Numbered from the stretch's first letter, positions 8,844 through 19,496 are shown. The stretch is 61,040 nucleotides of DNA from SAR116 cluster bacterium AG-321-K23 (GCA_003284565.1 QBXO01000008.1:1-61040), one strand, 5' to 3'. The notes: generated from the letters alone by a model not told the origin. Program-made: numbers and translations.

Positions 8844-10235
8844 ATGAAAGATTATTCAATAACAGACATTAAACTTGCTGATTGGGGTAGAAAAGAAATA
8901 TCTATTGCTGAGACAGAAATGCCAGGATTGATGGCATGTAGAGAATTATTTTCAAAAGATAAGCCATTAAAAGGCACAAGAATCGCAGGTTGTCTTCATA
9001 TGACTATTCAAACAGCAGTTCTTATAGAAACCTTAACCAGTCTTGGTGCTAGTGTTAGATGGGCTAGCTGTAACATTTTTTCAACTCAAGATCACGCAGC
9101 TGCTGCAATAGCAAAACAAGATATTCCGGTGTTTGCAAAAAAAGGCGAAACTTTAAAAGAATATTGGAATTATGTAGATCAAATTTTTACTTGGTCGGAC
9201 AATACCGTTGCAAACATGATTTTAGATGATGGTGGTGACGCAACATTATATATTATACTTGGTGCCAAAGCCGAAAATGGTGATCAAGTTTTACCTAACC
9301 CTGCTAATGAAGAAGAAGAGGCTCTTAAGTCACAAATTTTATCCAGGCTTGAAAGTTCTCCAGGATGGTTCACTAAAGTTAAAAATAGCATTAAAGGTGT
9401 TACTGAAGAAACAACTACGGGTGTTCTTAGATTATATCAAATGGCAGAAAAATGTGATCTTCCTTTCCCAGCAATAAATGTAAATGATTCAGTTACAAAA
9501 TCTAAATTTGATAATCTTTATGGATGTAGAGAATCTTTAGTAGATGGCATTAGACGAGCCACCGATGTGATGTTATCTGGTAAAGTAGCTGTTGTTGCAG
9601 GTTATGGTGACGTTGGGAAAGGATCTGCTGCCTCACTTCGTCAAGGTGGAGCCAGAGTAATTGTAACTGAAATTGACCCGATTTGTGCATTACAAGCTGC
9701 GATGGAAGGATACGAAGTATGTTCTATGGAAGAGGCATGCTCTAGAGGTGATATATTTGTAACAGCAACTGGGAATAAAGATGTTATTACCGTGGATCAT
9801 ATGAGGGAAATGAAAGACAGAGCGATTGTGTGCAATATTGGCCATTTTGATTCAGAAATTCAAGTTGAATCACTTCAAAATATGAAATGGTCAGAGGTTA
9901 AGCCACAAGTTGATGAAGTTGAGTTTCAAGATGGTAAGCGTTTAATAGTTTTAGCAAAAGGAAGATTGGTAAACCTTGGATGTGCTACAGGACATCCTAG
10001 TTTTGTAATGAGTGCTTCTTTTACTAATCAAGTTCTTGCACAAATAGAATTATGGGAAAAGCCAGAAAATTATGACAACAAGGTATACACCTTGCCAAGA
10101 CATTTGGATGAAAAAGTTGCTAAATTACATCTTGATAAAGTTGGCGCCACTTTAAGCAAGCTCTCAAACGAACAGGCTGATTATATTGGGGTCCCAATTC
10201 AAGGTCCTTTTAAATCAGACAACTATAGATACTAA
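8844..10235 (+). CDS. ahcY: Adenosylhomocysteinase (SAH hydrolase)
   Basis: The enzyme splits S-adenosylhomocysteine into adenosine and homocysteine and so clears the product inhibitor of methyltransferases. The 463 residues include the bacterial insert. The substrate region [17 protein letters not shown] is present. The NAD-binding GYGDVGKG loop is near residue 253, and the C-terminal KSDNYRY completes the partner subunit's NAD site. AAAGG precedes the ATG. I see no SAH riboswitch upstream. In relatives, hprK-ptsM-ptsH often lie between chvG and ahcY; here the gap is only 80 bp. Confidence 0.97.
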   Translation: MKDYSITDIKLADWGRKEISIAETEMPGLMACRELFSKDKPLKGTRIAGCLHMTIQTAVLIETLTSLGASVRWASCNIFSTQDHAAAAIAKQDIPVFAKKGETLKEYWNYVDQIFTWSDNTVANMILDDGGDATLYIILGAKAENGDQVLPNPANEEEEALKSQILSRLESSPGWFTKVKNSIKGVTEETTTGVLRLYQMAEKCDLPFPAINVNDSVTKSKFDNLYGCRESLVDGIRRATDVMLSGKVAVVAGYGDVGKGSAASLRQGGARVIVTEIDPICALQAAMEGYEVCSMEEACSRGDIFVTATGNKDVITVDHMREMKDRAIVCNIGHFDSEIQVESLQNMKWSEVKPQVDEVEFQDGKRLIVLAKGRLVNLGCATGHPSFVMSASFTNQVLAQIELWEKPENYDNKVYTLPRHLDEKVAKLHLDKVGATLSKLSNEQADYIGVPIQGPFKSDNYRY

Positions 10236-10238
10236 TTT

Positions 10239-10732
10239 ATGAAATTGTTGTTAGAAATAACGATTAAATCTAAAACTGAAATGCATAACTTTGGAATACA
10301 AATGGCAAAGTTATTTTCGCTAAATGATTTGATTACATTTGACGGCGATTTAGGTGTTGGAAAAACTTTTCTGTGCAAATCAATAATAAATAACTTAACA
10401 AATATTAATGAAGTTGTAAGTCCTACATTTAATATTGTTCAAACATATCCATTACAAAAAGATGAAGAAATCTGGCATTGTGATTTTTATAGGATTAATA
10501 GTTTTGATGAAGTAGAAGAGATTGGAGTTTTTGAGGATTTAAAAAAAAAATTATTCTTCTTGAATGGCCAAAATTTAAGATTGAACTAAATGAATTTAAT
10601 CCCTTGAACCTTAATATTAAGATTATAAAAAATAATCAAAGTAAATTATCAGAATATAGAAAAATTTCTTTATGTGGTTCAAAAAAATGGGATAATAAAA
10701 TTAAAAAACTACATAACCTTTTAGCCTTGTGA
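10239..10732 (+). CDS. tsaE: tRNA threonylcarbamoyladenosine ATPase TsaE, frame broken at an A10 run
   Basis: TsaE is the small ATPase that helps TsaB/TsaD make t6A37 in ANN-decoding tRNAs. The start carries Walker A GDLGVGKT (36-43), then SPTFNIVQTY and the metal/aromatic segment WHCDFYRI. The frame from 10239 stops at 10589, because after A10 (10541-10550) it leaves the family reading. The family's LLEWPKF motif and the remaining C-terminus continue in the -1 frame to TGA 10730-10732. Eleven A (or eight) would give a continuous protein; with eleven it is 164 residues, a normal TsaE length. It follows ahcY by 3 bp. Confidence 0.8.
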
Positions 10733-10742
10733 GGTCAATAAT

Positions 10743-12137
10743 TTGAATTATGTCTTTTATGACTTAGAAACTACAGGAAGAAATTCTTCTTGGGATCAAA
10801 TTATTCAAGTGGCAGCTATACTTACAGACGATAAATTTAATGTGATTGAGAAATTTGAAGAGAGATGTCGATTAAAAAAAGGTTTAGTACCTTATCCTGA
10901 GGCATTAATTGTCAATAAAACATCTGTTGAAATTTTAAAAAATGTAAATTTGTCACATTATGAGTTAACAAAAAAAATAGAAACAACATTTAAAAAATGG
11001 TCACCAGCAATTTTTGTTGGATATAATTCAATAAATTTTGATGAAGAATTTATAAGAAAAACTTTTTTTAAAACTCTTTTTGAACCTTATTTAACACAAT
11101 TTAATGGTAACAAAAGAGCTGATGTCATTGGCATGACTAGAGCATCTAAATTTTATTTTCCTGATTGTTTAAAAGTTGGGATTAATGAAAAGGGGAATCA
11201 AGTTTTTAAATTAGATGCCTTAACTGAACTTAATAATATTCCTCATAATGCTCATGATGCTATGGGTGATGTAGATGCTACTATAGAAATTGCTAAAATT
11301 TTGCAGAAAAGTTCCAATAAAGTTTGGAAATCTGGGCTTAAAAATAGTAATAAAATTGATGTAGATAACTTCCTAATCCAAAATAATATTGTTTGTATGG
11401 ATGAATATCTTTTTGGTAAATTCAACGTTTACGCTGTTACTTATGTTTGCAAGAACAAATTTAACTATCCTCAATGTTTTGATTTGTTACATGATCCACT
11501 TGATTATATTGATATGTCTATTAAAGATTTAAAAATTAAAATGAAACAAAAACCTAAATTAATTAAAGAAATTAAAATTAATAAAAATCCTATCTTATTA
11601 GATTCAAGCTTTATTCAGAAAATGCCAATATATCAATCAATTGGGATGGAAGTTTTAACTCACAGAGCAGAAATTATTAAAAATAGCCCGGATTTTAAAA
11701 ATAAAATCCAAACAATCCTTTTTGAAGAGTACGAGACAAAACAAATGACTAAATCACAGATTGATATAATGCCCGAAGAAAGTATTTATTCTGGTGGTTT
11801 CGCGGACAATCACGAAAAATCTAAAATGATAGATTTTCATAATGCTGATTGGGAAGAAAAATTTTATATTTCAAATCAGTTTAAAGATGAACGTCATAAA
11901 TATTTTGCTCATTTTTTAATTTATGAAGAGATGCCTCATGTACTTCCAAAATCTGAATATGAAAATATCCATAAAATTATTGCCAATCAGATTTTAAGCA
12001 CTGATAATGAAAAGTGGAATACAATCCCTAAGGCATATCTTGAGCTAGATAATTTACGTGAAGAATATGAAAGACACGGTAATGATGAAAAGTTATTATT
12101 CCTAGAAGATTGGGATCATTTTTTTACAAGATCTTGA
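10743..12137 (+). CDS. sbcB: Exodeoxyribonuclease I (SbcB)
   Basis: SbcB is a processive 3'-5' single-strand DNA exonuclease used in recombination and mismatch repair. The 464 residues match the ExoI layout. The DnaQ-like domain has YDLETTG (ExoI), YNSINFDEEFIRKTFF (ExoII) and AHDAMGDVDATI (ExoIII). The SH3-like and helical C-terminal part ends with the family's YLELDNLREEYE-type segment. TTG start, with GAGG at 10731-10734 overlapping the tsaE stop. In many alphaproteobacteria the addB-addA pair lies between tsaE and trxA; here sbcB is in that position. Confidence 0.92.
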   Translation: MNYVFYDLETTGRNSSWDQIIQVAAILTDDKFNVIEKFEERCRLKKGLVPYPEALIVNKTSVEILKNVNLSHYELTKKIETTFKKWSPAIFVGYNSINFDEEFIRKTFFKTLFEPYLTQFNGNKRADVIGMTRASKFYFPDCLKVGINEKGNQVFKLDALTELNNIPHNAHDAMGDVDATIEIAKILQKSSNKVWKSGLKNSNKIDVDNFLIQNNIVCMDEYLFGKFNVYAVTYVCKNKFNYPQCFDLLHDPLDYIDMSIKDLKIKMKQKPKLIKEIKINKNPILLDSSFIQKMPIYQSIGMEVLTHRAEIIKNSPDFKNKIQTILFEEYETKQMTKSQIDIMPEESIYSGGFADNHEKSKMIDFHNADWEEKFYISNQFKDERHKYFAHFLIYEEMPHVLPKSEYENIHKIIANQILSTDNEKWNTIPKAYLELDNLREEYERHGNDEKLLFLEDWDHFFTRS

Positions 12138-12185
12138 AAAACAGTATCAATGAATTTAAATTTTAATAAATAAGGAGAGATTAAT

Positions 12186-12506
12186 ATGGCGACGAATAAA
12201 ACAAATGATCAAAACTTTAAAGCAGATGTATTAGAGTCTAAGGAACCTGTATTAGTAGACTTTTGGGCAGAATGGTGTGGACCTTGCAAAGCAATTGCAC
12301 CTTCCTTAGAAGAATTATCTGAAGAAATGAGTAACAAATTAAAAGTTGTTAAAATTAATGTTGATGAAAATCCATCAACATCACAAGCATATAGCATAAG
12401 AAGTATCCCTGCTTTAATGATATTTAAGGATGGAGAAAAAATCTCTGAGAAGATGGGAGCTCTTCCAAAATCAGCTCTTGAATCTTGGATTAATGATACT
12501 ATTTAA
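12186..12506 (+). CDS. trxA: Thioredoxin
   Basis: The 106-residue single-domain thioredoxin has the active site WCGPC (Cys31, Cys34), the buried Asp in VLVDFWAEW and the cis-proline in SIPALMIF. It reduces cytosolic disulfides, including those of ribonucleotide reductase. A strong AAGGAGA Shine-Dalgarno lies 7-8 nt before the ATG. Its stop overlaps the stop of the convergent folC by 4 bp. Confidence 0.97.
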   Translation: MATNKTNDQNFKADVLESKEPVLVDFWAEWCGPCKAIAPSLEELSEEMSNKLKVVKINVDENPSTSQAYSIRSIPALMIFKDGEKISEKMGALPKSALESWINDTI

Positions 12507-13738
12507 TTAATAATAGTTTCATTAAATTTCAACGCATAACCTGCTAAATATAAAGATCCAGTAATTAACAAAGGGGTTTTATTGTCAGCTTTTTGAATAG
12601 CGTCTTCGAAACTTTTTGAAATGTTTGTATTAAAACCTAAGTCATCTAATTTATTTTTTATATCTTGTGGTGTCAGTGAATTTGCTGATTTGGGTATAGT
12701 AGTAGCATAAATTTGATTAATATGTTTTTTAAAAATTTTTACGAAATCTATTATTTCTCTGTTGTTTAACATCCCAATAATTAGGTTCCATTTACCTAAA
12801 GATTGTTTACTTAGATATTGATTAAGAACAATTGCACCATCTTGATTATGTGATCCATCAATTATGGTAATATTTTTTCTAAGATTGAAAATTTGACCTT
12901 CATTTATTTTTTGTATTCTTCCAGACCAAGAGGTTTGTGCAAGCCCTTGTTTTACTTTAGGGAAAGAAATTGAAGGCATTATAAATTTAGCAGCTGTAAA
13001 TGCTGTTGATGCATTTTCGTATTGAAAATCACCAACTAAACCTAACTTTAAATCTTTAGGAATTTTATCTATCTCGATTAGCCTAGAGTTTAATTTTTTT
13101 GCATAAATAACCAGTGTTTTCAATGCTTTATCTTTATTTTGTTTGGCAATTATTACGGGAATGTTCTTTCTTAAAATTCCTGCTTTTTCTTTTGCTATTT
13201 TTTCAATTGTTTTTCCAAGAAATTCTTCATGATCAAATCCAATTTTAGTTATTATGGTAAGTTTTTTATTTTCTATAATATTCGTTGCATCTAATCTTCC
13301 ACCCAGTCCTGTTTCAAAAATATTAATATCACTAGGATCCCGTTTAAAAGCAATGAAAGCTGCTGCAGTAGTAATTTCAAAAAATGTTATTGGTTCAAGA
13401 TTATTTTTTATTTCAACTTCTTTTAATATTTTTAATAAAGTTTCATCTGATATTAAATTTTTTTTAATTCTAATACGTTCATTGAAATTTATTAGATGAG
13501 GAGAAGTATATATATTTACGGACAAATCATGAGCCTCAAAAATTTCTTTAAGAAATGTTGCAGTTGAACCCTTACCATTAGTTCCTGCAATATGGATCAC
13601 ACTATTTAAGGAATTTTGTGGATTATCAAATTTATCCATTAAAAGTTTTATTCTATTAAGATCAAAATCTATTAGTTTTGGATGTAAATCAAACATCCTT
13701 TTTAAAGTTAAAGATAATTGTTTTTTTGTTTTACTCAA
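12503..13738 (-). CDS. folC: Folylpolyglutamate / dihydrofolate synthase
   Basis: FolC adds glutamate to dihydropteroate and/or folates. The 411 residues are the usual size. The Mur-ligase P-loop is HIAGTNGKGSTA, the second conserved segment is FETGLGGRLDATN, and IDGSHNQDGA lies in the C-terminal domain. It is the last gene of the leftward aroA-to-folC block, 23 bp after accD. Substrate preference (bifunctional or FPGS only) cannot be read from the sequence. Confidence 0.95.
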   Translation of the reverse strand: MSKTKKQLSLTLKRMFDLHPKLIDFDLNRIKLLMDKFDNPQNSLNSVIHIAGTNGKGSTATFLKEIFEAHDLSVNIYTSPHLINFNERIRIKKNLISDETLLKILKEVEIKNNLEPITFFEITTAAAFIAFKRDPSDINIFETGLGGRLDATNIIENKKLTIITKIGFDHEEFLGKTIEKIAKEKAGILRKNIPVIIAKQNKDKALKTLVIYAKKLNSRLIEIDKIPKDLKLGLVGDFQYENASTAFTAAKFIMPSISFPKVKQGLAQTSWSGRIQKINEGQIFNLRKNITIIDGSHNQDGAIVLNQYLSKQSLGKWNLIIGMLNNREIIDFVKIFKKHINQIYATTIPKSANSLTPQDIKNKLDDLGFNTNISKSFEDAIQKADNKTPLLITGSLYLAGYALKFNETIIN

Positions 13739-13761
13739 TTTAAACGAAGAAATTTGTCATA

Positions 13762-14616
13762 TTAATTTAAATAAAAAGTTAAAGATTTTAATAGATTAGA
13801 AATTTTAGTTCTTTGTTCTGATCTTGGGATCACAATATCTATCATACCATTTGACTTCAAATACTCTGCAGTTTGAAAGTCTTCAGGTAATTTTTCTTTG
13901 ACAGTTTCTTCTATTACTCTTCTTCCAGCAAACCCAATAATTGCCCCTGGTTCTGCAACATGTATATCACCAAGCATTGCAAAACTTGCAGTTACACCAC
14001 CGGTTGTTGGATTGGCTAGTAAAACTATGTACGGTAGTTTAGCTTTTTTGACTTTATTGATTGCAATTGTTGATCTTGGCATCTGCATTAAGGAAAATAT
14101 ACCTTCCTGCATTCTCGCTCCTCCGGAGGATGGCACCACTATTAGTGAACATTTTCTTTTTATAGCTTCCTCTGAGGCTAAAATTAACCCATCACCCACA
14201 TATCTTCCCATTGATCCAGCCATAAACGAAAAGTCAAAACATGCCAAGATTGCAGGGATTTTATTAATTAATCCATAGCTAACCAATAAAGCATCATCTA
14301 ATTTAGTTTTGGTTTGGGCATCTTTTATTCTATCAGTATATTTTTTTTTATCTTTAAAATTAAGTGGATCTAATTTTGGATTTGGAATTGAAATATTTTC
14401 TATAGTGTTGTTGTCAAAGAGAAACTCAATTCTTTCTTGTGCAGAAAGATGATCATGAAAACCACATGTTTTGCAAACATTATTATTAGCAGAAAATTCT
14501 TTATGAAAAATCATTTGAGAGCAAGATTTGCATTTTACCCATAATACTTCTTCAGGCTCTTTGATTTTAACAAAAGCTTTAAATTTGGGTAAAACCGTTT
14601 CTTTAATCCAATTCAA
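13762..14616 (-). CDS. accD: Acetyl-CoA carboxylase carboxyltransferase subunit beta
   Basis: AccD pairs with AccA to move the carboxyl group from biotin to acetyl-CoA, making malonyl-CoA. The N-terminal zinc ribbon has Cys29, Cys32, Cys48 and Cys51. The crotonase-like core includes SSGGARMQEG, PTTGGVTASFA and GFAGRRVIEET. The 284-residue length is typical. AccA is not in this window. It sits 39 bp after trpA in the conserved trp-accD-folC order. Confidence 0.97.
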   Translation of the reverse strand: MNWIKETVLPKFKAFVKIKEPEEVLWVKCKSCSQMIFHKEFSANNNVCKTCGFHDHLSAQERIEFLFDNNTIENISIPNPKLDPLNFKDKKKYTDRIKDAQTKTKLDDALLVSYGLINKIPAILACFDFSFMAGSMGRYVGDGLILASEEAIKRKCSLIVVPSSGGARMQEGIFSLMQMPRSTIAINKVKKAKLPYIVLLANPTTGGVTASFAMLGDIHVAEPGAIIGFAGRRVIEETVKEKLPEDFQTAEYLKSNGMIDIVIPRSEQRTKISNLLKSLTFYLN

Positions 14617-14655
14617 TTTTATTTCCTTTTTTTTATAAAACCAAATAAATAAGGC

Positions 14656-15474
14656 TTAATTATGTTGTAGAACTTTTGATATTTCTCTAGTAAAATCTAA
14701 ACACGAAATTAAGTTTTTACCGCTTGAATTACCATCATCTTCTAAATTTTTTTTAATTAAATCAACCACAGCAGAACCTATAACAATACCGTCGCATGTG
14801 TCTGACATCAAAGCTGCTTGGGGTGGTGTTCGAATACCAAAGCCAATAACGATTGGTAAATCTGTTACCTGTTTAATTTTTTTTATATTATCCTGGACGC
14901 TTTTAATTTCAGGTGCTTGGGTTCCAGTAATACCTGTTATTGAAACATAATAGACAAATCCAGTGGCATTGTACAAAATCCTTTTAAGTCTTTGTTCATC
15001 AGTTGTAGGAGTAACTAATCTAATCATAGAAAGTTTGTTATTTTCTGCTTCAAAATAAAATTCGTTATCTTCTTCGGGTGGTAAGTCTACAATAATAAGA
15101 GCATCTACACCTAATTCTAAACAATTCTTAATAAATTTTTCTTTTCCAAATTTATATATTGGGTTGTAGTATCCCATTAATATAATGGGAGTATGACTAT
15201 TTTTCTCTCTAAAAATTTTAATTAATAATAAGCATTTTTCTATGTTCATACCTGATTTGAGAGCTCTCTGACTAGATAATTGTATAGATGGTCCATCTGC
15301 CATTGGGTCTGAAAAAGGCATACCAATCTCTATAAAATCCACACCACTCTCAGGTAAATTAGTGATGAGTTTTAAGGAACTCTCAAAATCAGGGTCTCCG
15401 GCGGTTACAAAAATTCCTAAGGCTTTTTTGTTGTCTTTATTTAATTGATCAAAGGTTTTTTTTATACGGTTCAT
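14656..15474 (-). CDS. trpA: Tryptophan synthase alpha chain
   Basis: TrpA cleaves indole-3-glycerol phosphate to indole and glyceraldehyde-3-phosphate. The catalytic residues fall exactly where expected, at Glu49 (FIEIGMPFSDP) and Asp60 (MADGPS). The phosphate-binding loops GFGIRTPPQA and VIGSAVV are intact. It is 272 residues long. It lies 9 bp after trpB on the same strand, so the two subunits are made together and indole is channelled to TrpB. Confidence 0.97.
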   Translation of the reverse strand: MNRIKKTFDQLNKDNKKALGIFVTAGDPDFESSLKLITNLPESGVDFIEIGMPFSDPMADGPSIQLSSQRALKSGMNIEKCLLLIKIFREKNSHTPIILMGYYNPIYKFGKEKFIKNCLELGVDALIIVDLPPEEDNEFYFEAENNKLSMIRLVTPTTDEQRLKRILYNATGFVYYVSITGITGTQAPEIKSVQDNIKKIKQVTDLPIVIGFGIRTPPQAALMSDTCDGIVIGSAVVDLIKKNLEDDGNSSGKNLISCLDFTREISKVLQHN

Positions 15475-15483
15475 AGCTATATT

Positions 15484-16701
15484 TTAAATGTCATCTTTCA
15501 TAATTAAAGGCAAAACAGCTGATAAATCTTTGTCTCCTCTTCCACACATATTCATTATTATAATTTGTCCTTTTCTAACAGAAGCAAGTTTGCCGGTAAC
15601 ATGCAAAGCATGGGCTGGTTCAAGTGCAGGAATAATACCTTCTAAACTGCTACATAGCTTAAAGGCTTCTAAACTTTCTTCGTCAGTAGTTGATAAATAT
15701 TTTATTCTACCAATATCGTGTAGCCATGAATGTTCTGGACCAATACCAGGATAATCCAATCCTGCAGATATTGAATGAGCATCTATTATTTGACCATCAT
15801 TATCTTGCAGTAAATAAGTTCTATTTCCATGAAGAATTCCTGGGGAACCAGCAGTGAGCGAAGCGGCATGAAGATTAGTATTTAACCCTTTGCCTGCTGC
15901 TTCAACTCCATAAATTTCAACATCTTTGTCATCAAGAAAAGGATGAAATAAACCTAGTGCATTTGACCCGCCTCCTATACAAGCAACTAACACATTTGGA
16001 AGTCGGTTTTCTCTTTCTAAAATTTGTCTTTTTGCTTCTTCACCTATGATAGATTGGAAATCTCTTACCATTTTCGGATATGGATGGGGACCTGCTGCTG
16101 TTCCAATAATGTAAAAATGAGTATTAGCATTAGATACCCAGAATCTTAAAGCGTCGTTCATAGCATCTTTTAATGTACCAGTACCTGAAGTGACAGGATT
16201 GATTTTGGCACCTAATAGTTGCATTCTCTGAACATTTGGTTTTTGTCTTTCAATATCTTTAGCGCCCATAAAAACTTCACATTCAAAACCAAATAAAGCA
16301 CATGCTGTGGCAGTTGCAACACCATGCTGGCCTGCTCCAGTTTCAGCAATGATTTTGTTTTTACCCATTTTTTTGGCTAGTAATATTTGACCAATAACAT
16401 TATTAATTTTATGAGCGCCAGTATGATTGAGTTCATCTCTTTTTAAATAAATTTTTGCTCCACCAAAATGTTCAGTTAGCCTCTCTGCAAAATATAATGG
16501 ACTAGGTCTTCCAATATAATCTCTTCTATACATATCTAATTCATCAATGAAAGATTGGTCTTTCATTGCTTTTTCATATGAATTTTCTACATCTAAAATT
16601 AATGGCATAAGTGTTTCTGCAACAAATCTTCCACCATGAATGCCAAATTTACCATAAGCATCTGGACCAGTTTTTAAGCTATTTGAATTCAAGTTTGACA
16701 T
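15484..16701 (-). CDS. trpB: Tryptophan synthase beta chain
   Basis: This PLP enzyme condenses indole with serine. The 405-residue TrpB1-type protein has the PLP lysine Lys98 in HTGAHKIN, the phosphate-binding [10 protein letters not shown] loop, and the conserved EPAHA and CGRGDKD segments. It lies 10 bp from trpF and 9 bp from trpA. No leader peptide or attenuator is visible; the trp genes follow ihfB by only about 50 bp. Confidence 0.98.
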   Translation of the reverse strand: MSNLNSNSLKTGPDAYGKFGIHGGRFVAETLMPLILDVENSYEKAMKDQSFIDELDMYRRDYIGRPSPLYFAERLTEHFGGAKIYLKRDELNHTGAHKINNVIGQILLAKKMGKNKIIAETGAGQHGVATATACALFGFECEVFMGAKDIERQKPNVQRMQLLGAKINPVTSGTGTLKDAMNDALRFWVSNANTHFYIIGTAAGPHPYPKMVRDFQSIIGEEAKRQILERENRLPNVLVACIGGGSNALGLFHPFLDDKDVEIYGVEAAGKGLNTNLHAASLTAGSPGILHGNRTYLLQDNDGQIIDAHSISAGLDYPGIGPEHSWLHDIGRIKYLSTTDEESLEAFKLCSSLEGIIPALEPAHALHVTGKLASVRKGQIIIMNMCGRGDKDLSAVLPLIMKDDI

Positions 16702-16711
16702 GAGTTACCCA

Positions 16712-17353
16712 TTACAATTCTTTACACTTCATCATAAAATTTTCTATTAATTCAGGATCTTTAACACCTTTAACAACTTCTAGACCTGAAGATATATCTA
16801 TTGCTGGTGCTTTAGTAATATCAACGGCTTTTTTTATATTTTCTATGTTTAAACCTCCTGCAAGCATCCATTTCTTTGTAGATTTATAATTGTTAAGGAT
16901 GTTCCAATCAAATTTTTTACCATTACCACCAGGTAAAGTTTCTGATGGCGCATCAAGTAGCAGGATATCACAAATATCTTCAAAATCTGTGGTTAATTGC
17001 ATTAAATTCAATTTATTTTTAACACTTATACCCTTTATTATAGGAATATTTAAATTTTTTTTAATATCCATACATCTATTGGGTTTCTCGTTTCCATGAA
17101 GTTGAATATAGTCAGGTTTTACTTTATTTTTTATTTCAATTAAAAAGTCATCTTTGGGGTTAACAGTTAATGCAACAATTTTAGAAACTGTATTTCTTAG
17201 CTTAAGTAGTTTTTTACAAAGATTAAAAGACACATTTCGAGGTGAATTTTGGTAGAAAACTAAACCTATGTAGTTAGCTTTGCAGTTTATTGCTGCATTC
17301 ATTGATATTTCGTCATTTATTCCACAAATTTTGATTTCAAATTTATTGTTCAT
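16712..17353 (-). CDS. trpF: Phosphoribosylanthranilate isomerase
   Basis: TrpF catalyses the Amadori step of tryptophan synthesis. The 213-residue TIM barrel has the catalytic Cys10 (KICGI) and Asp134 (LLLDA). The phosphate sites are GGNGKKFDW, LAGGLNIEN and DISSGLE. It leads the trpF-trpB-trpA run. Relatives often carry a small lapA/DUF1049 membrane gene between ihfB and trpF; here there are only about 48 bp. Confidence 0.96.
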   Translation of the reverse strand: MNNKFEIKICGINDEISMNAAINCKANYIGLVFYQNSPRNVSFNLCKKLLKLRNTVSKIVALTVNPKDDFLIEIKNKVKPDYIQLHGNEKPNRCMDIKKNLNIPIIKGISVKNKLNLMQLTTDFEDICDILLLDAPSETLPGGNGKKFDWNILNNYKSTKKWMLAGGLNIENIKKAVDITKAPAIDISSGLEVVKGVKDPELIENFMMKCKEL

Positions 17354-17401
17354 TTTAAATAAGTTACATCTTTTTACGAAACACAGAAATCTTGAATATG
17401 A

Positions 17402-17683
17402 TTATTTATTTAAACGGTCTTTCATACCTTTACCCATTCTAAAGAATGAAATATTTTTTGCTGGAACAGCAACAGCGTCACCATTTTTAGGATTTCTAGC
17501 TATGCGTGCTTCTCTTTTTTTTATATCAAAAACGCCAAAACCACGCAATTCAACTCTTTCATTTTTAGAAAGTGCTTTAGCAATAGTATCAAAAAAAACA
17601 TTTACTATTTTAGCAGCATCTTTTTGGTAAATGCTTGGGTTTTTTAAACTTGTAATTTTGATTATAAGATCTGATTTATTCAA
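17402..17683 (-). CDS. ihfB: Integration host factor subunit beta
   Basis: This 93-residue DNA-bending protein pairs with IHF alpha. The HU/IHF fold is clear: the N-terminal helices (NKSDLIIKI) are followed by RGFGVFDIKKREARIARNP, with the intercalating proline at the arm tip, and by the basic C-terminus. It lies 12 bp downstream of rpsA, the normal arrangement in proteobacteria. HU cannot be fully excluded by eye, but the location after rpsA favours ihfB. Confidence 0.93.
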   Translation of the reverse strand: MNKSDLIIKITSLKNPSIYQKDAAKIVNVFFDTIAKALSKNERVELRGFGVFDIKKREARIARNPKNGDAVAVPAKNISFFRMGKGMKDRLNK

Positions 17684-17695
17684 TGTAATACCTAT

Positions 17696-19406
17696 TTAAG
17701 AAGATTTTTCATCTTTTTTTGCTAACGCTGCCCCTAAAATGTCACCTAAACTTGCTCCACTGTCTGATGATCCATACTCTGCCATAGCTTTCTTTTCTTC
17801 CTCAATTTCTTTAGCCTTAATTGAAAGAGAAATTTTTCTTGTTTTTTTATCAATATTAGTAACTGTAGCGTCAACTTTATCCCCTATTCCATAACGGTCT
17901 GTTTTTTGATCAGCCCTCTCGCGTGATAAATCATTCTTCTTAATAAATCCCTTTAAATTGTCACCTACGCTAACCTCTAAACCATTTTCAGATATTTCTG
18001 CAATTGTACATGTAACTGTTGACCCTTTTCTAATATTATCTATTTCTGTAGCAGCAACGTCTTCAGTAAGTTGTTTTATACCAAGAGAAACTCTTTCTTT
18101 TTCAACATCTATATCTAAAACTTTAGCTTTAACTAGAGAACCTTTAACATAACTCTTAATAAGTTCATCCCCGTTACCATCCCAACTTAAGTCAGACAAA
18201 TGCACTAAACCATCCATGTCATCAGTAAGTGCTATAAATAAACCAAATTCAGTAATGTTCCTTACTTCACCTTCAATAGTATCTCCAATTTTAGAACTAC
18301 TCTTATACTTTTCCCATGGATTATCTACGCATTGTTTTATTCCAAGTGAAATACGTCTTTTTTCAACGTCTATCTCAAGCACCATAACTTCGACTTTTTC
18401 TGAAGTAGATACAATCTTCCCTGGATGAACATTTTTTTTTGGTCCAGCTCATTTCTGATACATGCACTAATCCTTCAATACCATCTTCCAACTCAACAAA
18501 AGAACCATAATCAGTAATGTTTGTCACAATCCCTGACATCTTTGCACCAACAGGGAACCTATCAAATACTTTTAACCATGGATCCTCAGTTAATTGTTTA
18601 ATTCCAAGTGAGATTCTTTGAGTTTCGTCGTTAAATTTAATAACTTTAACTTGAACAGACTCTCCAACCTGAAGAGCTTCAGATGGATGATTAATCCTTT
18701 TCCATGATATGTCTGTTACATGCAATAATCCATCAACACCACCAAGATCAACGAATGCACCATAATCAGTAATGTTTTTAATTACACCTTGTAAAACTTG
18801 TCCTTCTTGCAAATTAGCAACAAGTTCAGTTCTTGCTTCAGCTCTACTATCTTCTAATACAGCTCTTCTAGAAACGACTATATTACCTCTTCTTCTGTCC
18901 ATCTTTAGTATTTGAAAAGGTTGCGGTGTTCCCATTAAAACACCAAGGTCTTTAATAGGTCTAATATCAACCTGACTTCCAGGTAAAAAAGCTGTTGCTC
19001 CTTCTAAATCAACAGTAAATCCACCCTTTACCTTGCCAAAAATTATACCATTTACCCGTTGTTGTTTTTCGAGGGCCACTTCTAGATTTACCCAAGCCTC
19101 TTCACGTCTTGCTTTTTCTCTACTTAAAATTGCTTGGCCATTAATATCTTCAAGTCTTTCAATGTATACTTCAACTGTATCGCCTACATCAATTTTTATA
19201 TCATCTTCATTGTTACCGAATTCTCTTAATGGAACTCGTCCTTCACATTTCAAGCCAACATCAATTAAAATCATATCCTTTTCAATTGATATTACAGTCC
19301 CAGATACCACTGATCCTTCAATACTTGTCATCTCTTCAAAGCTTTGATCCAATAATTCAGCGAAACTTTCCTTTCCAGGTGTGGTGATCGTTTCAGTTTG
19401 AGTCAA
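17696..19406 (-). CDS. rpsA: 30S ribosomal protein S1, frame broken at an A9 run
   Basis: S1 binds mRNA on the 30S platform and is normally essential. Six S1 (OB-fold) repeats are present across the two frames, with typical [12 protein letters not shown] and [12 protein letters not shown] repeat cores. The frame from the TTG start (19404-19406, AGGAG just upstream) is lost at nine A on the coding strand (complement of 18432-18440). It then reads off-family residues to a stop at 18375. The correct frame resumes at once and runs to 17696. Eight A would give one 569-residue protein of normal length. Confidence 0.92.
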
Positions 19407-19496
19407 TATTTTCTCCTATCAAAAGTATGTAATATAAATTTAAGTCGTTATAAATATGTAAAGCTAACAAATCAATGATTATATTATGACGAAATG

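Noticed and set aside
13898-14278. Long open frames opposite accD, ihfB, rpsA, aroA and others
   Set aside because: They lie antisense to clearly conserved genes, have biased low-complexity translations (Ser/Ile/Phe rich) and no ribosome binding sites.
17354-17401. Possible trp attenuator/leader peptide before trpF
   Set aside because: The spacer is 48 bp and contains no Trp-codon run or hairpin pair.
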